Under the pieces are notes generated by a model. It saw only the letters and a program-made list of their open reading frames with translations. It made no database searches and was not told the DNA's origin. Position numbers and translations under genes: made by a program. Shown here in pieces: positions 32,632-43,144 of a stretch of DNA of 64,000 nt. This DNA is from Mesotaenium endlicherianum (lineage: Eukaryota > Streptophyta > Zygnematophyceae > Zygnematales > Mesotaeniaceae): the NCBI GenBank assembly GCA_009602735.1, contig WELA01006414.1:152410-216409 (forward strand), in the 5' to 3' direction. The number at the start of each line of letters is the position of its first letter. Position 1 is the stretch's first letter.

Positions 32632-35304
32632 TCAGCCCTTTATGTACCGTACACCCATGCCTTGCTCCATTGGTTGCCTACTTCTGCTGCAATTGTAAGT
32701 AGAAATGCTCATTGTCATGTGGTAGTTGACACTTGCACCAAGAGCCTGCAACGTTTCACGCGCTGAAAATGTATTAGCCTCTATCAGGATGCTGCAAATT
32801 CTCTAACATTGGCTCACACCTTTCGAAGCTCACATGCATGAACATAGTTACCTCTTCATTCCCTTCAGTCGCATTACTTTGCGGCCCAACCTCCAGCCTC
32901 TCCTCGTCATCCCATAAAGGCTGTGGTCTTCTCCTTGCTTTTCTGGCGGAGGTAGGTGGTGAAAGGTAGCTTGCTCTCTTTTTGCCCCCTCTTCTCCTAT
33001 CTGCCACACATTCATTATGCACACTCACATTGGAATGAGCACAATTCTAATAACAGTCTGACCTTGTGCCTGCTTAGCCCTGCTCCTCCACATACTGCCC
33101 AATTGCACTTACAAATGATAACCCTCCTAGAGCTCTCATTCTGCCACTTATTTATGTACATAATATGCCAGGAACTTACTCACCTGATTGTGATCCATCC
33201 TTCCTCATTTGTATTGTCCTTTGACCGTCGTAGTCTTTAGCGAGTGTCTGCTTGTCAACACAGGAATGTCAGTGTGTTGCACATGTGCGTCATCCACCCT
33301 CACGATCACAAAGTTCTACTTTTCACACGTACAACAGTTGCTTTCATATAATACAATGTTATGAATACCAGGCAAATAACACATACTTGCTATCCCTTGT
33401 ACCCTGTTTTCACAATCTGGGCTGCTTCAGCCAACAATTTCTTCTTGTCCTCAGCATCCATCCTGTGAGGGAAATCCACGTTCCAAGGGTGGTGCTCCTA
33501 CGAGACGTGCGTGGCAATTTCCTTTGCATATAGATCCTTGAAGTTGCCATCATCTTCCCACATGTGCATATATAGTGGTCTCGGTTGTTTCCTCATCTGT
33601 GATGTTGTTAGTCTGTCCTCCTTCACGTACTTATTGAAGTCTCCCAGGCTTCTTGTCCACAACCACTGCAACAGAAAGAAAGGCACAAGTTATTATGTGC
33701 CCAAAAGTTGTCTGTGCCGACTGTGGTTTGCATAAAACATGTGCTACACACCCAACACAACTTCGTGGAATTTAACATACACAAACTTACATTTTGAATC
33801 GGCTTTATGTATGTATTGTTGTCGTCTTTTGATGCCTCCAACTTGCCAATCTTTTTCATGATGGCCAAAATGCTGGCGTCGCAGTTTGCCATCAATGGAG
33901 AGTTAGCCATTGCCAATCCTTTCAAAACTTGTGCAATCTGATAGGTCACTACAGCCCCGTCCACTTGGAAGCCTCCAGTGACACAAGTTGAGCTTGCTCT
34001 CCCACACCTCCCCAGCAATCTTCATCTGCAAGCGGCAGAGAACCCGTGTTTAACAAATCATGAGGGGTAGCCTTCCTTGAACCTGTCTTCACCAGTGCTC
34101 CCACCTGTAACTAAAGTGTATCAATATCCACTTAATTTTGGGACATTTGTGTTCTGACTGTTGTTCCAGTGCACGGGGCTTTCGTACCGGATTATTATCG
34201 CTTCATTAGTCAACACAGCTTGTAACCTCTCGTATTCATTCTAACCTTTTTGGAAAGGGGGATCTCAACAAGCGCTCAAATTTCAACATACCCAAGCTCG
34301 TTTCCGCCACGACCCTCAACTCTTCGCATTCGTGTGTACGCCAACCATTGTCATTGATGCATCACCTGACATTAACTTTGAGTGCGCACAATGCATGATG
34401 ATGTTTTCTTTTCCACTCATGTGCAGTGTAAAATATTAACTTCACCTTCAATGGCTCTTCTTCCTCCTCCTCCTCCTCTTTCGCTTCGCCAAGTGCCTTA
34501 ACACCTGATGCAAAAGACACAGCCATTTGGACATTCTTCAGGCCTGCGACTGCCCGCCCGTGGTCCTTGCCAGCTTCAACTATGTTCTTAACAACATCCT
34601 CTAGCTTACTCTGGTAAATTTTTTGATGCCTAAGAACTTCGTTTAGCTCTGCTATGCTCTTTTGCAACACCTCACCTTCCCCTCTTGAAATTTCCATCTC
34701 TGCACTTGCGGGTCCTCCCATTCTCTCCAATACTTTTTGACATGTTAATCCAACGTCTGTGATGAGCTCATTTTGATCGAGGTAGAGCATTCTGTACAAG
34801 TTCTGATCCATAAAATTCTTCTCAAGCACTTGTGACAAACTACCCTTCATCGATTCATATGTCACCCTTTGACTGGGTGTCAACTGCCCCCCAGTTAGGC
34901 TATCCTCCGCCCCCCTAGGGAGCACCCTTTCCCCTTGCCCACTCTCCCTCTTATTAGGAACTTTTTTTTGTGATTTTTTTGTGATTTGGCCTGTGCACAC
35001 AACACACCCCTTGCTACGTCTTCTGACTCTGCTCCCTCCACCTCCTTTAGCTCCTTCATCCTCTGCAGTGCTCTGAATGTAATTCCCCGTGCCTCCCCGT
35101 TTGAATCGTCTCCCAACGACAGTGAAACTCCCTTTTTTGTGCCCCAGCTCCCCTACTTGTTTTGTTACCCCCAACACTTGTTGTTTCAATGCCACTACCT
35201 CCCATTAAGTCCCCCCACCCCCCAATGGACAATGGACCATCACCGTCGAATTCTCCCGAAAATCGTGAACTCCTTTCCCCACTCGCTGCAGAAAGCTCCG
35301 CCAT
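32632..35304 (-). CDS. Spliced coiled-coil/Lys-rich protein gene, unknown family
   Basis: Several minus-strand exons have good GT/AG borders. The first runs from ATG 35304 (MAELSAASGERSSRF) and, after a frame change, into a frame open for 277 codons (34362-35195) with basic and helical segments. Others are 34025-33791 (GAVVTYQIAQVLKGLA, donor GTAAGT), 33665 to about 33440 (SLGDFNKYVKEDRL), 33247-33184, 33000-32852 (RGGKKRASYLSPP) and 32686-32632 (stop). The product would be rich in coiled coil, Lys and Arg; nuclear location is a guess. Oddities are an in-frame TAG at 33498-33500 in otherwise open sequence and the frame change near the G-run at 35211-35225. It could be a pseudogene. Exon joins are approximate. 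Confidence 0.45.
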
Positions 35305-35788
35305 GGCTATTTTTGTATATTAGGTCATGACGTTTGTGCATAAACCTGCCGCTTATTCTCCTTCATGGAGTTGCACGGTTTTGGGGCCTACACAACCGAC
35401 GGAACACGTACGCCGTTTAGTCTTTTTGTCTACACTACAGCATTCGTTTTTGATATTCAATCATCGCAACACGGGGGTACGCCGGTCAACAAGGTCTCCA
35501 GCGAGGACCCCGCTACCGTATCATTGGTCGGCGGTTTGCACGTGGGAATAAAATGCATGTGCACAGCACATAATGACTTGCCCGAAGCCTCTCATGGCCA
35601 TTGTCCACCAGCTGCTCCACACATAATGCAGGTTGTGGTCCTGTACCCTTCATCCCTATACCTGTCCGACGCCTCAGCCGTTCGTTGCGGGTATACACGC
35701 GCATGTATTCAATTTATGCTGTCTGCAATGTGACCAAAATGTGTTAAAAAAATCTGGAGTCATTTCCACCCACCTCGTTCCCAGGGAC

Positions 35789-36900
35789 ATGAAAATATGT
35801 AGTCTGTTCACGGGTATAGCCGGTTTTGAATTACCGTTTGTTGAGGATGGCCATGAGCTTCCTCTCATTGTTGAAAAGGACCCACATTACCGAACGTTTC
35901 TCAGACACAAGTTCCCTGCTGTGCAAACTCATGATGATGTTGGGAGCTTGGCCCTTTTGCCATTGGAAACTGATATGTTCTTGTTGGATTCCCCTGTCAA
36001 GACGTTTTCTCACTCTCCAACACGAGAGGGACCCCAACTTTAATGAGGCGCACAGGAGAAGTCGTGCACCTTTGGCGTTTGCTGCGTCAGCAGCGGGTCC
36101 CAATTGTTATTCTAGAAAATATTCCGAATATACTTAGTACCCATTCTTCTGGTGCCCAACCTTACAATCAAGAGGTCACTGCCGCACTCTTGCCCTAGGC
36201 TACAATTGGGCTTATCGCTGTGTTCAGCGTCTCTCCTTCGGGCAGGCTTAAATGAGAGAGCGCTTTGTGTTAGTGGCTATGAGGTTCGGGGACCCTCGTG
36301 ACCTGCTGCTTGCCAACCTGGAGTGCTGTGGCAAGACCTCGTTGTGTGGGTGTTCCCAACACAGGTTGCAGGGTAGAGCGACGTATGAAGGCTTGTGGGT
36401 CATTGGCCTGAATGAGGCTGCTCTTTATAAATCCTTTGGGCTGTGCCTACTATCACGGGTGGCAACTGCAAATGTATCCTGCTGGCGGAGGAGGTTGGCC
36501 GTGGATTGCGTTTGAAGGTGCTGGACGCTCGCGACCTGGGGGATTTGCAAGGCTTTTCGTCAGGCTGGACGAGTGACATGGACAACCCCCGTCGGCAGCT
36601 CCACCACCTGGCAAATGCCATACCTGTTGGGTTATCCACCTGGCTCGCAAAACAGGTACGACTTATGTATGTGCACAAATACACCCGTGCCTCTGGTGAC
36701 CTGCTCCTGGCACCCCAGGCCAGGTGGCCAAAATCTGCTTGGCGGATAAGGAGTGGCTGTGGCCGCGTCCACCTAGCCCATGGTGTCAGCGCATTGCTGG
36801 AGGGCTCCCTCATCTGTTCACTTTCCAACGCTCACCTGGTGGTGTCCTCAAAAGAGCAGGCCCAGGGCAAGGCTTCTTTGGTGCGATGGCTTTAGCGGCC
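35789..36900 (+). pseudogene. Cytosine-C5 DNA methyltransferase, frameshifted
   Basis: ATG at 35789 opens MKICSLFTGIAGFELPF (motif I), LIVEKDPHYRTFLRHKFP, then MFLLDSP. The catalytic PCQ motif is split: one missing base at about 35994 puts CQDVFSLSNTRGTP in the next frame. Next come GEVVHLWRLL and VPIVILENIPN (motif VI, ENV-like). A second shift leads to GYNWAYR and RERFVLVAMRFGDPRDLLL (motif VIII region, with a TAA), and a third to TITGGNCK, LDARDLGDLQGFSSGWT and RRQLHHLANAIPVGL (motifs IX-X). The order and the GDPRD element resemble bacterial-type enzymes more than the plant MET1, CMT or DRM types. At least three frameshifts mean no active product. Confidence 0.82.
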
Positions 36901-37343
36901 CAGGAGCAATGAGGTCTGGGACAAGGTCCACTCTCTACCGGATGCACTCAAGTCCTGCATCCTCTCTACGTGTAAAACTAGTCTCGCGGAAGCCGCTGCG
37001 TCCAGTCTCACGACTTCGCTGTCTAGCGCCCCGCCTTCAATAACCACCGGCGGCACATCTTTCCCAACCGCAGAGTGGAAGACCCTCAAAGTGCTTCACT
37101 TGGGGGGACAGGAATAGTGTAATGGCAGGAACAAGCAACTGGAGTGCACCATTCAGTTTGGTAAATTTGTGGAATCACATGTGGTGGAGATGAGTGGGGC
37201 CACGTTGTTAACGTGCTCCTTACTTGTGGAGCATTTTAACGACTGGCTGAGAGTAGAAGCCAAGGAAGGGCTTTCTCGATATGTGTGCAACCACAAGCAC
37301 GTCAGTTTGATGGTTGGTGTGCCCGAGGGCCTATGTAAATAAA
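36901..37343 (+). pseudogene. Downstream extension of the methyltransferase locus, ending at AATAAA
   Basis: An open phase reads EVWDKVHSLPDALKSCI, then EWKTLKVLHLGGQE, a TAG, then FVESHVVEMSGATLL and VEHFNDWLRVEAKEG to a stop at 37336. AATAAA at 37338-37343 overlaps the stop region and could be the polyadenylation signal. No family is recognised. It may be the C-terminal domain of the methyltransferase gene or a separate decayed exon. Confidence 0.4.
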
Positions 37344-37758
37344 GCTTATTTGCATACGTGATAGGACTTAGAGGGTTAGCTCTCAAACTTAACCATAACT
37401 GATGTTTGCTGCTCACTTAACCACGTTAAGCCGATGCGTGCTGTAGGGCAATTGATCAACTCCCATGTTCCTTGTCTGCCCATACTAGTAACCAAAAAAA
37501 ATTGCTCACCAAAGTGTCGACATAAATCTGCGTGTGTGTTTGCATGTGTGCGTGCGTGTGTATGCGTGTGAGTGTGTGGTTGTGTGCAAATGAATTTTGT
37601 ACAACAATACCTTTCTTGCATACATTTGGACATTGACATTGCGGAGGTATATTAGTATTGGTTGAGCCAACTTGACAAAGGGAAATTGTGTCGTACCACG
37701 GTGTTGCGAGTTACAACATTTGTTCGTTTCGAGTCGTCGAAAGCTCAGACGCGTAGTT
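37344..37758. other. Spacer with GT-rich microsatellite
   Basis: No gene is seen. An impure GT-rich run lies at 37531-37587 (units GTGTGT, GCGTGC, GTATGC). Minus-strand frames over it (His/Thr-rich) are artefacts of the repeat. Confidence 0.7.
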
Positions 37759-37804
37759 GACAATGACCTCATAGATCATAAGACAATGACCTCATAGATC
37801 ATGA
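37759..37804. repeat. Tandem 23-bp repeat, two units
   Basis: GACAATGACCTCATAGATCA is repeated at 37759 and 37782 with a 23-bp period. Each unit has TGACCTCA and AGATCAT. It lies about 190 bp upstream of the HIRAN gene start, so a promoter role is possible but unproven. Confidence 0.8.
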
Positions 37805-37920
37805 GAGTATGTGTCGACCACCCAAAGTTGAGTGGGTCGGTGGCACGTACCAATCTCCGCCACATCAATCCCACCTGTAGCAAAATCCTTCCCTGGAGAT
37901 TATATTTCCTCACTTAGGAG

Positions 37921-37930
37921 CTTATATACT
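37921..37930 (+). promoter_or_regulatory. Candidate TATA box of the HIRAN gene
   Basis: CTTATATACT lies 65-74 bp before the ATG at 37995. A very similar CTTATATATTC lies ahead of the minus-strand gene starting at 42026. Position and sequence fit a TATA element; no transcription data are available here. Confidence 0.45.
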
Positions 37931-37994
37931 GCGGGCAGACAGACCCTCATGGAGTCCATCACCCGAATTCATTTAGCGACATATTAGGTAGGCA

Positions 37995-40409
37995 ATGTCT
38001 TCTTCTAGGTTCGATGACTATTTGGAGGGCGCCAAACGTGTATTTTTGCAATTAATTGTCCTTCGGAACAAAGAAGAAGTACAGTTACAGCGCACGTATT
38101 AGTGCTGTGCTCTTGAGTTACAGAGAATTCAATTTGAGCATGATAAAGCATCCCAGGAAAAGATTTTCCTACAAAGAAAGATTTCAGAGTTGGAGACAGC
38201 CCTCGCTGTACGTTGTAGACGTGGCAAAACTCACTGTGATCAGAACAAACAAGAGTGGGCCACGGAGAGAACCGCCTTGAAGCTGGAAAGGGATTCCCTG
38301 GTTCAAGAAACTATAAAACTGAACGATCATTGTAGATGTTACGCTGAAGAGAAGCCTCCTCCGTACAACATGCACACTGTAGTTTCTAAGGAACTTAGTA
38401 GCGAGCTCCTATTAGAGGATTCGCAGGCGGTCAAAGATAGGGAGAATGCATCTGTACTCCGTCCCAACTCCTCAAGGTATGGGGCCGGAGAAGCACCAGA
38501 GGGCACACAGGAGGGAGTGGAAGCATTGAATTGCCACCCTCTACCTCCCAAAGTGCACCATACTGCCATGCCACTCCCTTCTGCCAACGTAAGTGTGTAC
38601 GTTTTACTTTCCCCTCTTCTCCCACTGCTTTAGCCCTCTTGTTCTTATGCAGAAGGTTGAGGGATAATGTAATTAAATGTCATTAGAAGTACACAATCCT
38701 GAATAATGGAGAAGGGTGCAATTAGACTAATCATCATTGTGTTTTTCACTCCCACTGCCATTGTGGTGATTCCCCCATTTTGCTTCTTGCACAACAGGCC
38801 ACTCTGCCCCTTTTCTTGCACCTTCTTTCCCCCCTCTTTCCCATTTTTGCTGTCTATGTATACCTCCTTTCCATTATTCCCCTGTTGCTGCCAGGACCAT
38901 GCTAATCCCATAGCCATGGTCACGCAGGCTGGACGTAATTTCTCTCCTGACTTCCAAGATATGCTGGATATCTTCATACCTCCAAAGGGTCCCCTATTGA
39001 GAGAGCGGGTGACCCCACAAACGTCTCCGACAGATGATGCAGGGCCAAAGAGACCTGCTTGTCATTTGCCTCATCAAGGTCTCTCATTGTACCTTTAGAA
39101 GCCTCCAGGGTCCACCAAGGCACGCTGGATGTTGGCGAGGTTGGTTGTATATTTATCGTGACATGCATGAAGTAGTACATTCAAGCTCATGCGTGAAAGT
39201 GCACCGTGTTGCAAACATTGGTCCATGCATGTTCATTTCCTGTATGGCATACTATGCTTGCCTTAATAAGACCTGTGCGTTGATTTTTACATCTTTCCGT
39301 GCACATGCAGGTCAATCTTGTGCAAGAAGCAGGTCTCAAAGACAATCCCTATGCTATCCGGGTGGAGAACTCAAGGGGCAACACTGTTGGCTATGTGCCT
39401 CGGGAAGTGAGCAAGCATATAGCACCTCTTGTGGATGGCCCAGGTTGGGCAAGAATATCCGGCACCTTCGCCAAGCAACGAGAGGTAGAAGGAATTCCTG
39501 AGGTATGAACACTTGTTTATTTCCATGCATGCCATGCATTTACATGTATTTCACTTCAGTATCTGCTCACACAGTACATGGTCACATGTGTTTCAAGTTC
39601 TCTTAGTTTTGTGTGTATGAGGCACTTGGGTGACGTAGGGTGGGCCACTATATGTTTGAAAGTGCACTGTCCTGCACTATTAAGACCTCCATTGTTGTTC
39701 TGAGCGCTAATGCATTGCAGGTATGTGCCTCAACGGCCCGTCGCTATGCGTGTATATGCCTCTCGTGAGTGCAGCTTTGTTGCATACTCAACTTGTATGG
39801 CTCCAATCAGCATGCAGCATACATTAAAGAACGCCTACACCTTGGAAGTCTGGTTCTCAACTATGTCAATAGCTTGAAGGATACATCAATGGAGGACACC
39901 TATGCAGAGCATGTTTCAGCTGCTTACAACGCGAAAGGCACTCCTGGACATCCTCGCACACCAATTTCCCAACCGAAAGAACATATTGTCCGCGCAAGAA
40001 AGTTGTGCAATGTCCTCTTCATATTGCTCACTGCTTTGTTCTTTTGCAACGTGTAACATCTCATCTATGACATGGGACTTCATTTGCCTCACCTACATTT
40101 CACATGCTCATTTCCACCTAATCGCTCAAGTTTCATTTGTGGTTCTGCTGCTGACTTCTTGCTTTGCCCTCATGCTTGCAGAGGATGCATTGCGAAGAGT
40201 ATCCAAGCAGCGCCCAGCGGGAGAACCGCCCTGATGTAGATCAAATTCGGCCTTCTAATGGACCAAACCAAGAATCTAGCATGAGAGGTAGTGTCCTACT
40301 TCCACTTAATCCGAATGCTGGTAGGTCAAGTAATGTACACCATCTTAGCGACTCAAATGTTGTACCTGACAAGATGTTGAGGAAGAAGCTGAGAAGCTAC
40401 GATCTATGA
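37995..40409 (+). CDS. Spliced gene: coiled coil plus HIRAN domain
   Basis: Exon 1 (37995-38588) begins MSSSRFDDYLEGAKRVF and is one open phase of 198 codons except a TAG at 38100-38102. It holds a charged coiled coil and ends at GTAAGT. A second exon starts after AG at 38894 (HANPIAMVTQAGRNF). The exon 39311-39502 is a clean HIRAN domain (GLKDNPYAIRVENSRG, VGYVPREVSKHIAPL, GWARISGTFAK) with AG and GT borders. HIRAN modules bind DNA ends in RAD5/HLTF-type proteins. Later exons (AAYIKERLHLGSLVLNYV; MHCEEYPSSAQ) lead to a stop at 40409. No helicase domain is seen, so this is a stand-alone HIRAN protein or a remnant. Splice phases of the middle exons are uncertain. Confidence 0.6.
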
Positions 40410-41462
40410 AGGTGCTCTTTGTCAGTATAGTGTACACGGTACATTAAAGAGTACCACAATTTTAATTTTAAACAATTGAGACATTATTGAACATACGCTT
40501 CAAAGACGCACGCATGTCATATGTGACACCACTTATTGTGAAGCACTTATAAGGCATTGCAAGTCCATTGAAGAAGTAAGTCAACACACAGAGCAAGTAG
40601 ACCAATGCAAAGAAAGAAAGTATCAATTACTGTATCATTGACTAAGATTGCACTGTTCTACCGTTGTACAAATTACGGATTAATGAGGTGCATATCCGCT
40701 TTAGTTTGCCAACCTCTATACTCGTCCCGCTTGAGTCCGAGGTACCACAGCACCACTCATGCAGTCACATTTTAGTTCCTCACTCTCTCTTTTGCAGGCC
40801 CAAGGCCAGGACCTGTTCACCTGTGGACAAGCTCAGGTCCAGGACCATGTAGTGTTAATGAACTTATTAGCCCCTGGAAGGTGTAGTGGACAGCACAGTC
40901 GTAGACTTTCATGCATGTGTATTGTCTCACCTCTGTTTGTCTCCTACTGCAGATGACAAAAAGTGATCATGTATGAAACTGCATCATTTTGTACCGTCTT
41001 GGAAACAAATGACAATATGTGTCAAAACAAACGTAGATAAACTGTTGCACACAACCAAAACTCAGAAGGTGCACACAACCAAAACTGAGGTGGCTCTAAC
41101 AGACAGTGTAGCATGAGTAGCGCTACAGGACACGAGTTTTTGTATGAAGTAACAAACGCACACTATACTGTATAAAGATTAGTGGGTTCGGTGTAGCATG
41201 CAAAGAGTTTACACACATTTCAGATGCCTAAGCTCCCAGTTTCTCCCAATGCAACAAGACGGCGACGCTCATCTCGACGTTCTTTTGCCGTCCCATGAGA
41301 TGAACTGAATGTTACAGCTGCGTTTGCGTATCCGACACAACCAAAGCTGAGTATCAGATCACAAAAGAACCTGTACGAGAAGTTATTTGCCAGAGAGTTT
41401 AAAGATTACCGAAGACCTGAATTCAAAACTCACACGCGTGGCATTTTCAGGTCGCCATAATA
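40410..41462. other. Intergenic; one possible exon
   Basis: A pyrimidine-rich stretch ending TTTTGCAG at 40798 precedes AQGQDLFTCGQAQVQDH, which could be a late exon of the HIRAN gene or chance. The rest, to 41462, has no recognisable gene. Confidence 0.3.
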
Positions 41463-42026
41463 TCATCTGTGAGTGAAGACGACATCACTCTCCAAGTACC
41501 AGACGTCAGACACTAGAGTACAGTACATATCACAGCATATGCACTTGCCTCGGATAAATGAGGGGGAGCATGAAGTAGTGAAGCAAGAAAAAAAGTGTAT
41601 ACCTTTCAGCCAGCAATGTAGTTTTTGCAGCAACAATTGCACGTTGAGTATAATCTTTCTCACTTCACGTATATATGCTTCGACCTCCGTTGTCAATGGA
41701 GCAGCCGTTTGTAACCTAGCACTCATTTGTTGTACAGCCAAATCTGCGTCAAGGTTCCTTTGGCACAGCACAGCATCCTCTATATCCTTGAAAACATTGA
41801 TGTCATTTACATGTTGTGTCCTCCTTAACTTGAAGCTCCGCACACCCTTCCAAATGCCTTCTAACGTTAACTGATTTAATGCATACTCTTTGTCGACTTC
41901 CTCTTTAATTATGTGCAGTATACCCGCTAACTCGCAGATTTCTGTTCCCACACCTCGTTTCAACACCAACGGGTTTCCCTTGTAGATAGCTCGATATAGC
42001 CGCTTCTCAGACAAGGCAGCAGCCAT
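41463..42026 (-). CDS. Small helical protein gene with one intron, unknown family
   Basis: The minus-strand ATG at 42026 starts MAAALSEKRLYRAIYKGN and stays open for about 140 codons to a GTATAC donor near 41601. The protein is mostly predicted helix (ICELAGILHIIKEEVDKEY, AYIREVRKIILNVQLLLQKL). A short second exon after AG near 41519 may read SDVWYLESDVVFTHR to a stop at 41463. Upstream in the same phase the frame continues to 42200 without a better start context. I do not recognise a domain. It is divergent from the gene at 42660; both could share the 630-bp spacer as promoter. Confidence 0.5.
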   Translation of the reverse strand: MAAALSEKRLYRAIYKGNPLVLKRGVGTEICELAGILHIIKEEVDKEYALNQLTLEGIWKGVRSFKLRRTQHVNDINVFKDIEDAVLCQRNLDADLAVQQMSARLQTAAPLTTEVEAYIREVRKIILNVQLLLQKLHCWLKGIHFFSCFTTSCSPSFIRGKCICCDMYCTLVSDVWYLESDVVFTHR

Positions 42027-42204
42027 GGCAGAGCTATTTACGGGTGGGTGGGAGACTGTGAGAATCCACCAGTATGTGAGTTCTTGTGGAGGTAATGACA
42101 ACCGAGGGAATTTATGCCGTACTGTTGTGTGGTAGACCTTCGAGTTTTGTTCGTATCGCGAGTCTTCGGAAGGTTTGACGTTTTGTCGACAGTACCTCAA
42201 TTTT

Positions 42205-42215
42205 GAATATATAAG
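42205..42215 (-). promoter_or_regulatory. Candidate TATA box for the minus-strand gene
   Basis: The minus strand reads CTTATATATTC about 180 bp ahead of the ATG at 42026. It is the same core as the element ahead of the HIRAN gene. Confidence 0.4.
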
Positions 42216-42659
42216 TTATTCACGACATTCTGCGACGCGGTCCAGAGTGCACACAACTCCCGCCGCACGTGCTACAAATGCAAATACTCAGCATTAGGCA
42301 TGGGGTCATAATGGGCGTATGCCTTGTCATATGTATCAATTGTAGGTTACCATGCACTCTTGCATTGTGCTGCATGGCTCTCGTTGTCAACGAGATGTGT
42401 TCTTGAGTGTTCCCGAGTCTTCTTGAGCAACCGTTAACATCAGTTAACATATTCATGTTCGTCCACACCCCTGGGAAACATACAAAACTTGAATTTCCCA
42501 TCATAGGGGCGTCCCGCACTTAACTGGTACCTCATGTTGTCGTCTGATATGGTTCATTTCTTCTCCCTGGCTCTTGTTGCTCATTCGTGCTCATTCGTTA
42601 CTCATTCCCATTTTGTGTTTACTGCTTGTGACTGCTTGCCTCTTCCGCCTCCTACGACC

Positions 42660-43144
42660 ATGGTGTCTGATGCTAGCAGCCGTCCCTCTAGGGTTTGGAA
42701 TCGTAAGGTAGGAGATGCATGTTATGCACGCAAGGTTGCACGTAGATTCTTGAACTTTGCTAGAGAATTGTCTCTATCTGAAATCCAATTGTTGAAAGTG
42801 AAGTGTTAGAGTTAGAATCTAGGGGGATTGCTTCAAGGGAATTAACCCAACTTCAGGACCATCTGTGTAGGATACGGCAGATATTTGTTGCCGTGAATGT
42901 TAATGGTTCAGAAGACCCCTCTCTGTTGCGGTTCATAATCAGGAGCAGAAATGTTATCTCTCAACATGAACAAGAAAATTTGCGCGTTAGCAATATGACC
43001 AGGTCATTAAAAGAAGCCTACAGGTGCCTTTTGGCTGGTACCCGTGGTACTAGTATTCGTGATAATGACTTGTACTGGAGGCTTCGGCAGCGTATGTATG
43101 CGGTCATTGAACGGAGCAACCCCCCAATGCACCCTCACTTCTGA
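42660..43144 (+). pseudogene. Small helical protein, family member 1 (one frameshift)
   Basis: ATG 42660 gives MVSDASSRPSRVWNRKVGDACYARKVARRF. Near 42790 the sense phase changes; the second phase reads IVESEVLELESRG, LTQLQDHLCRIRQIF, LRFIIRSRNVISQHEQ and YWRLRQRMYAVIE to a stop at 43144. The gene at 45233-45685 on the other strand has the same plan (GDTRYARRVSVRF, IVEREIEK, a Cys/Leu helix, then a closing W/L helix), and the DNA around ATTGTYGAA matches in phase. That match shows the second phase is the true one and the break is an indel. GTACGT follows the stop. The function is unknown. Confidence 0.5.
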
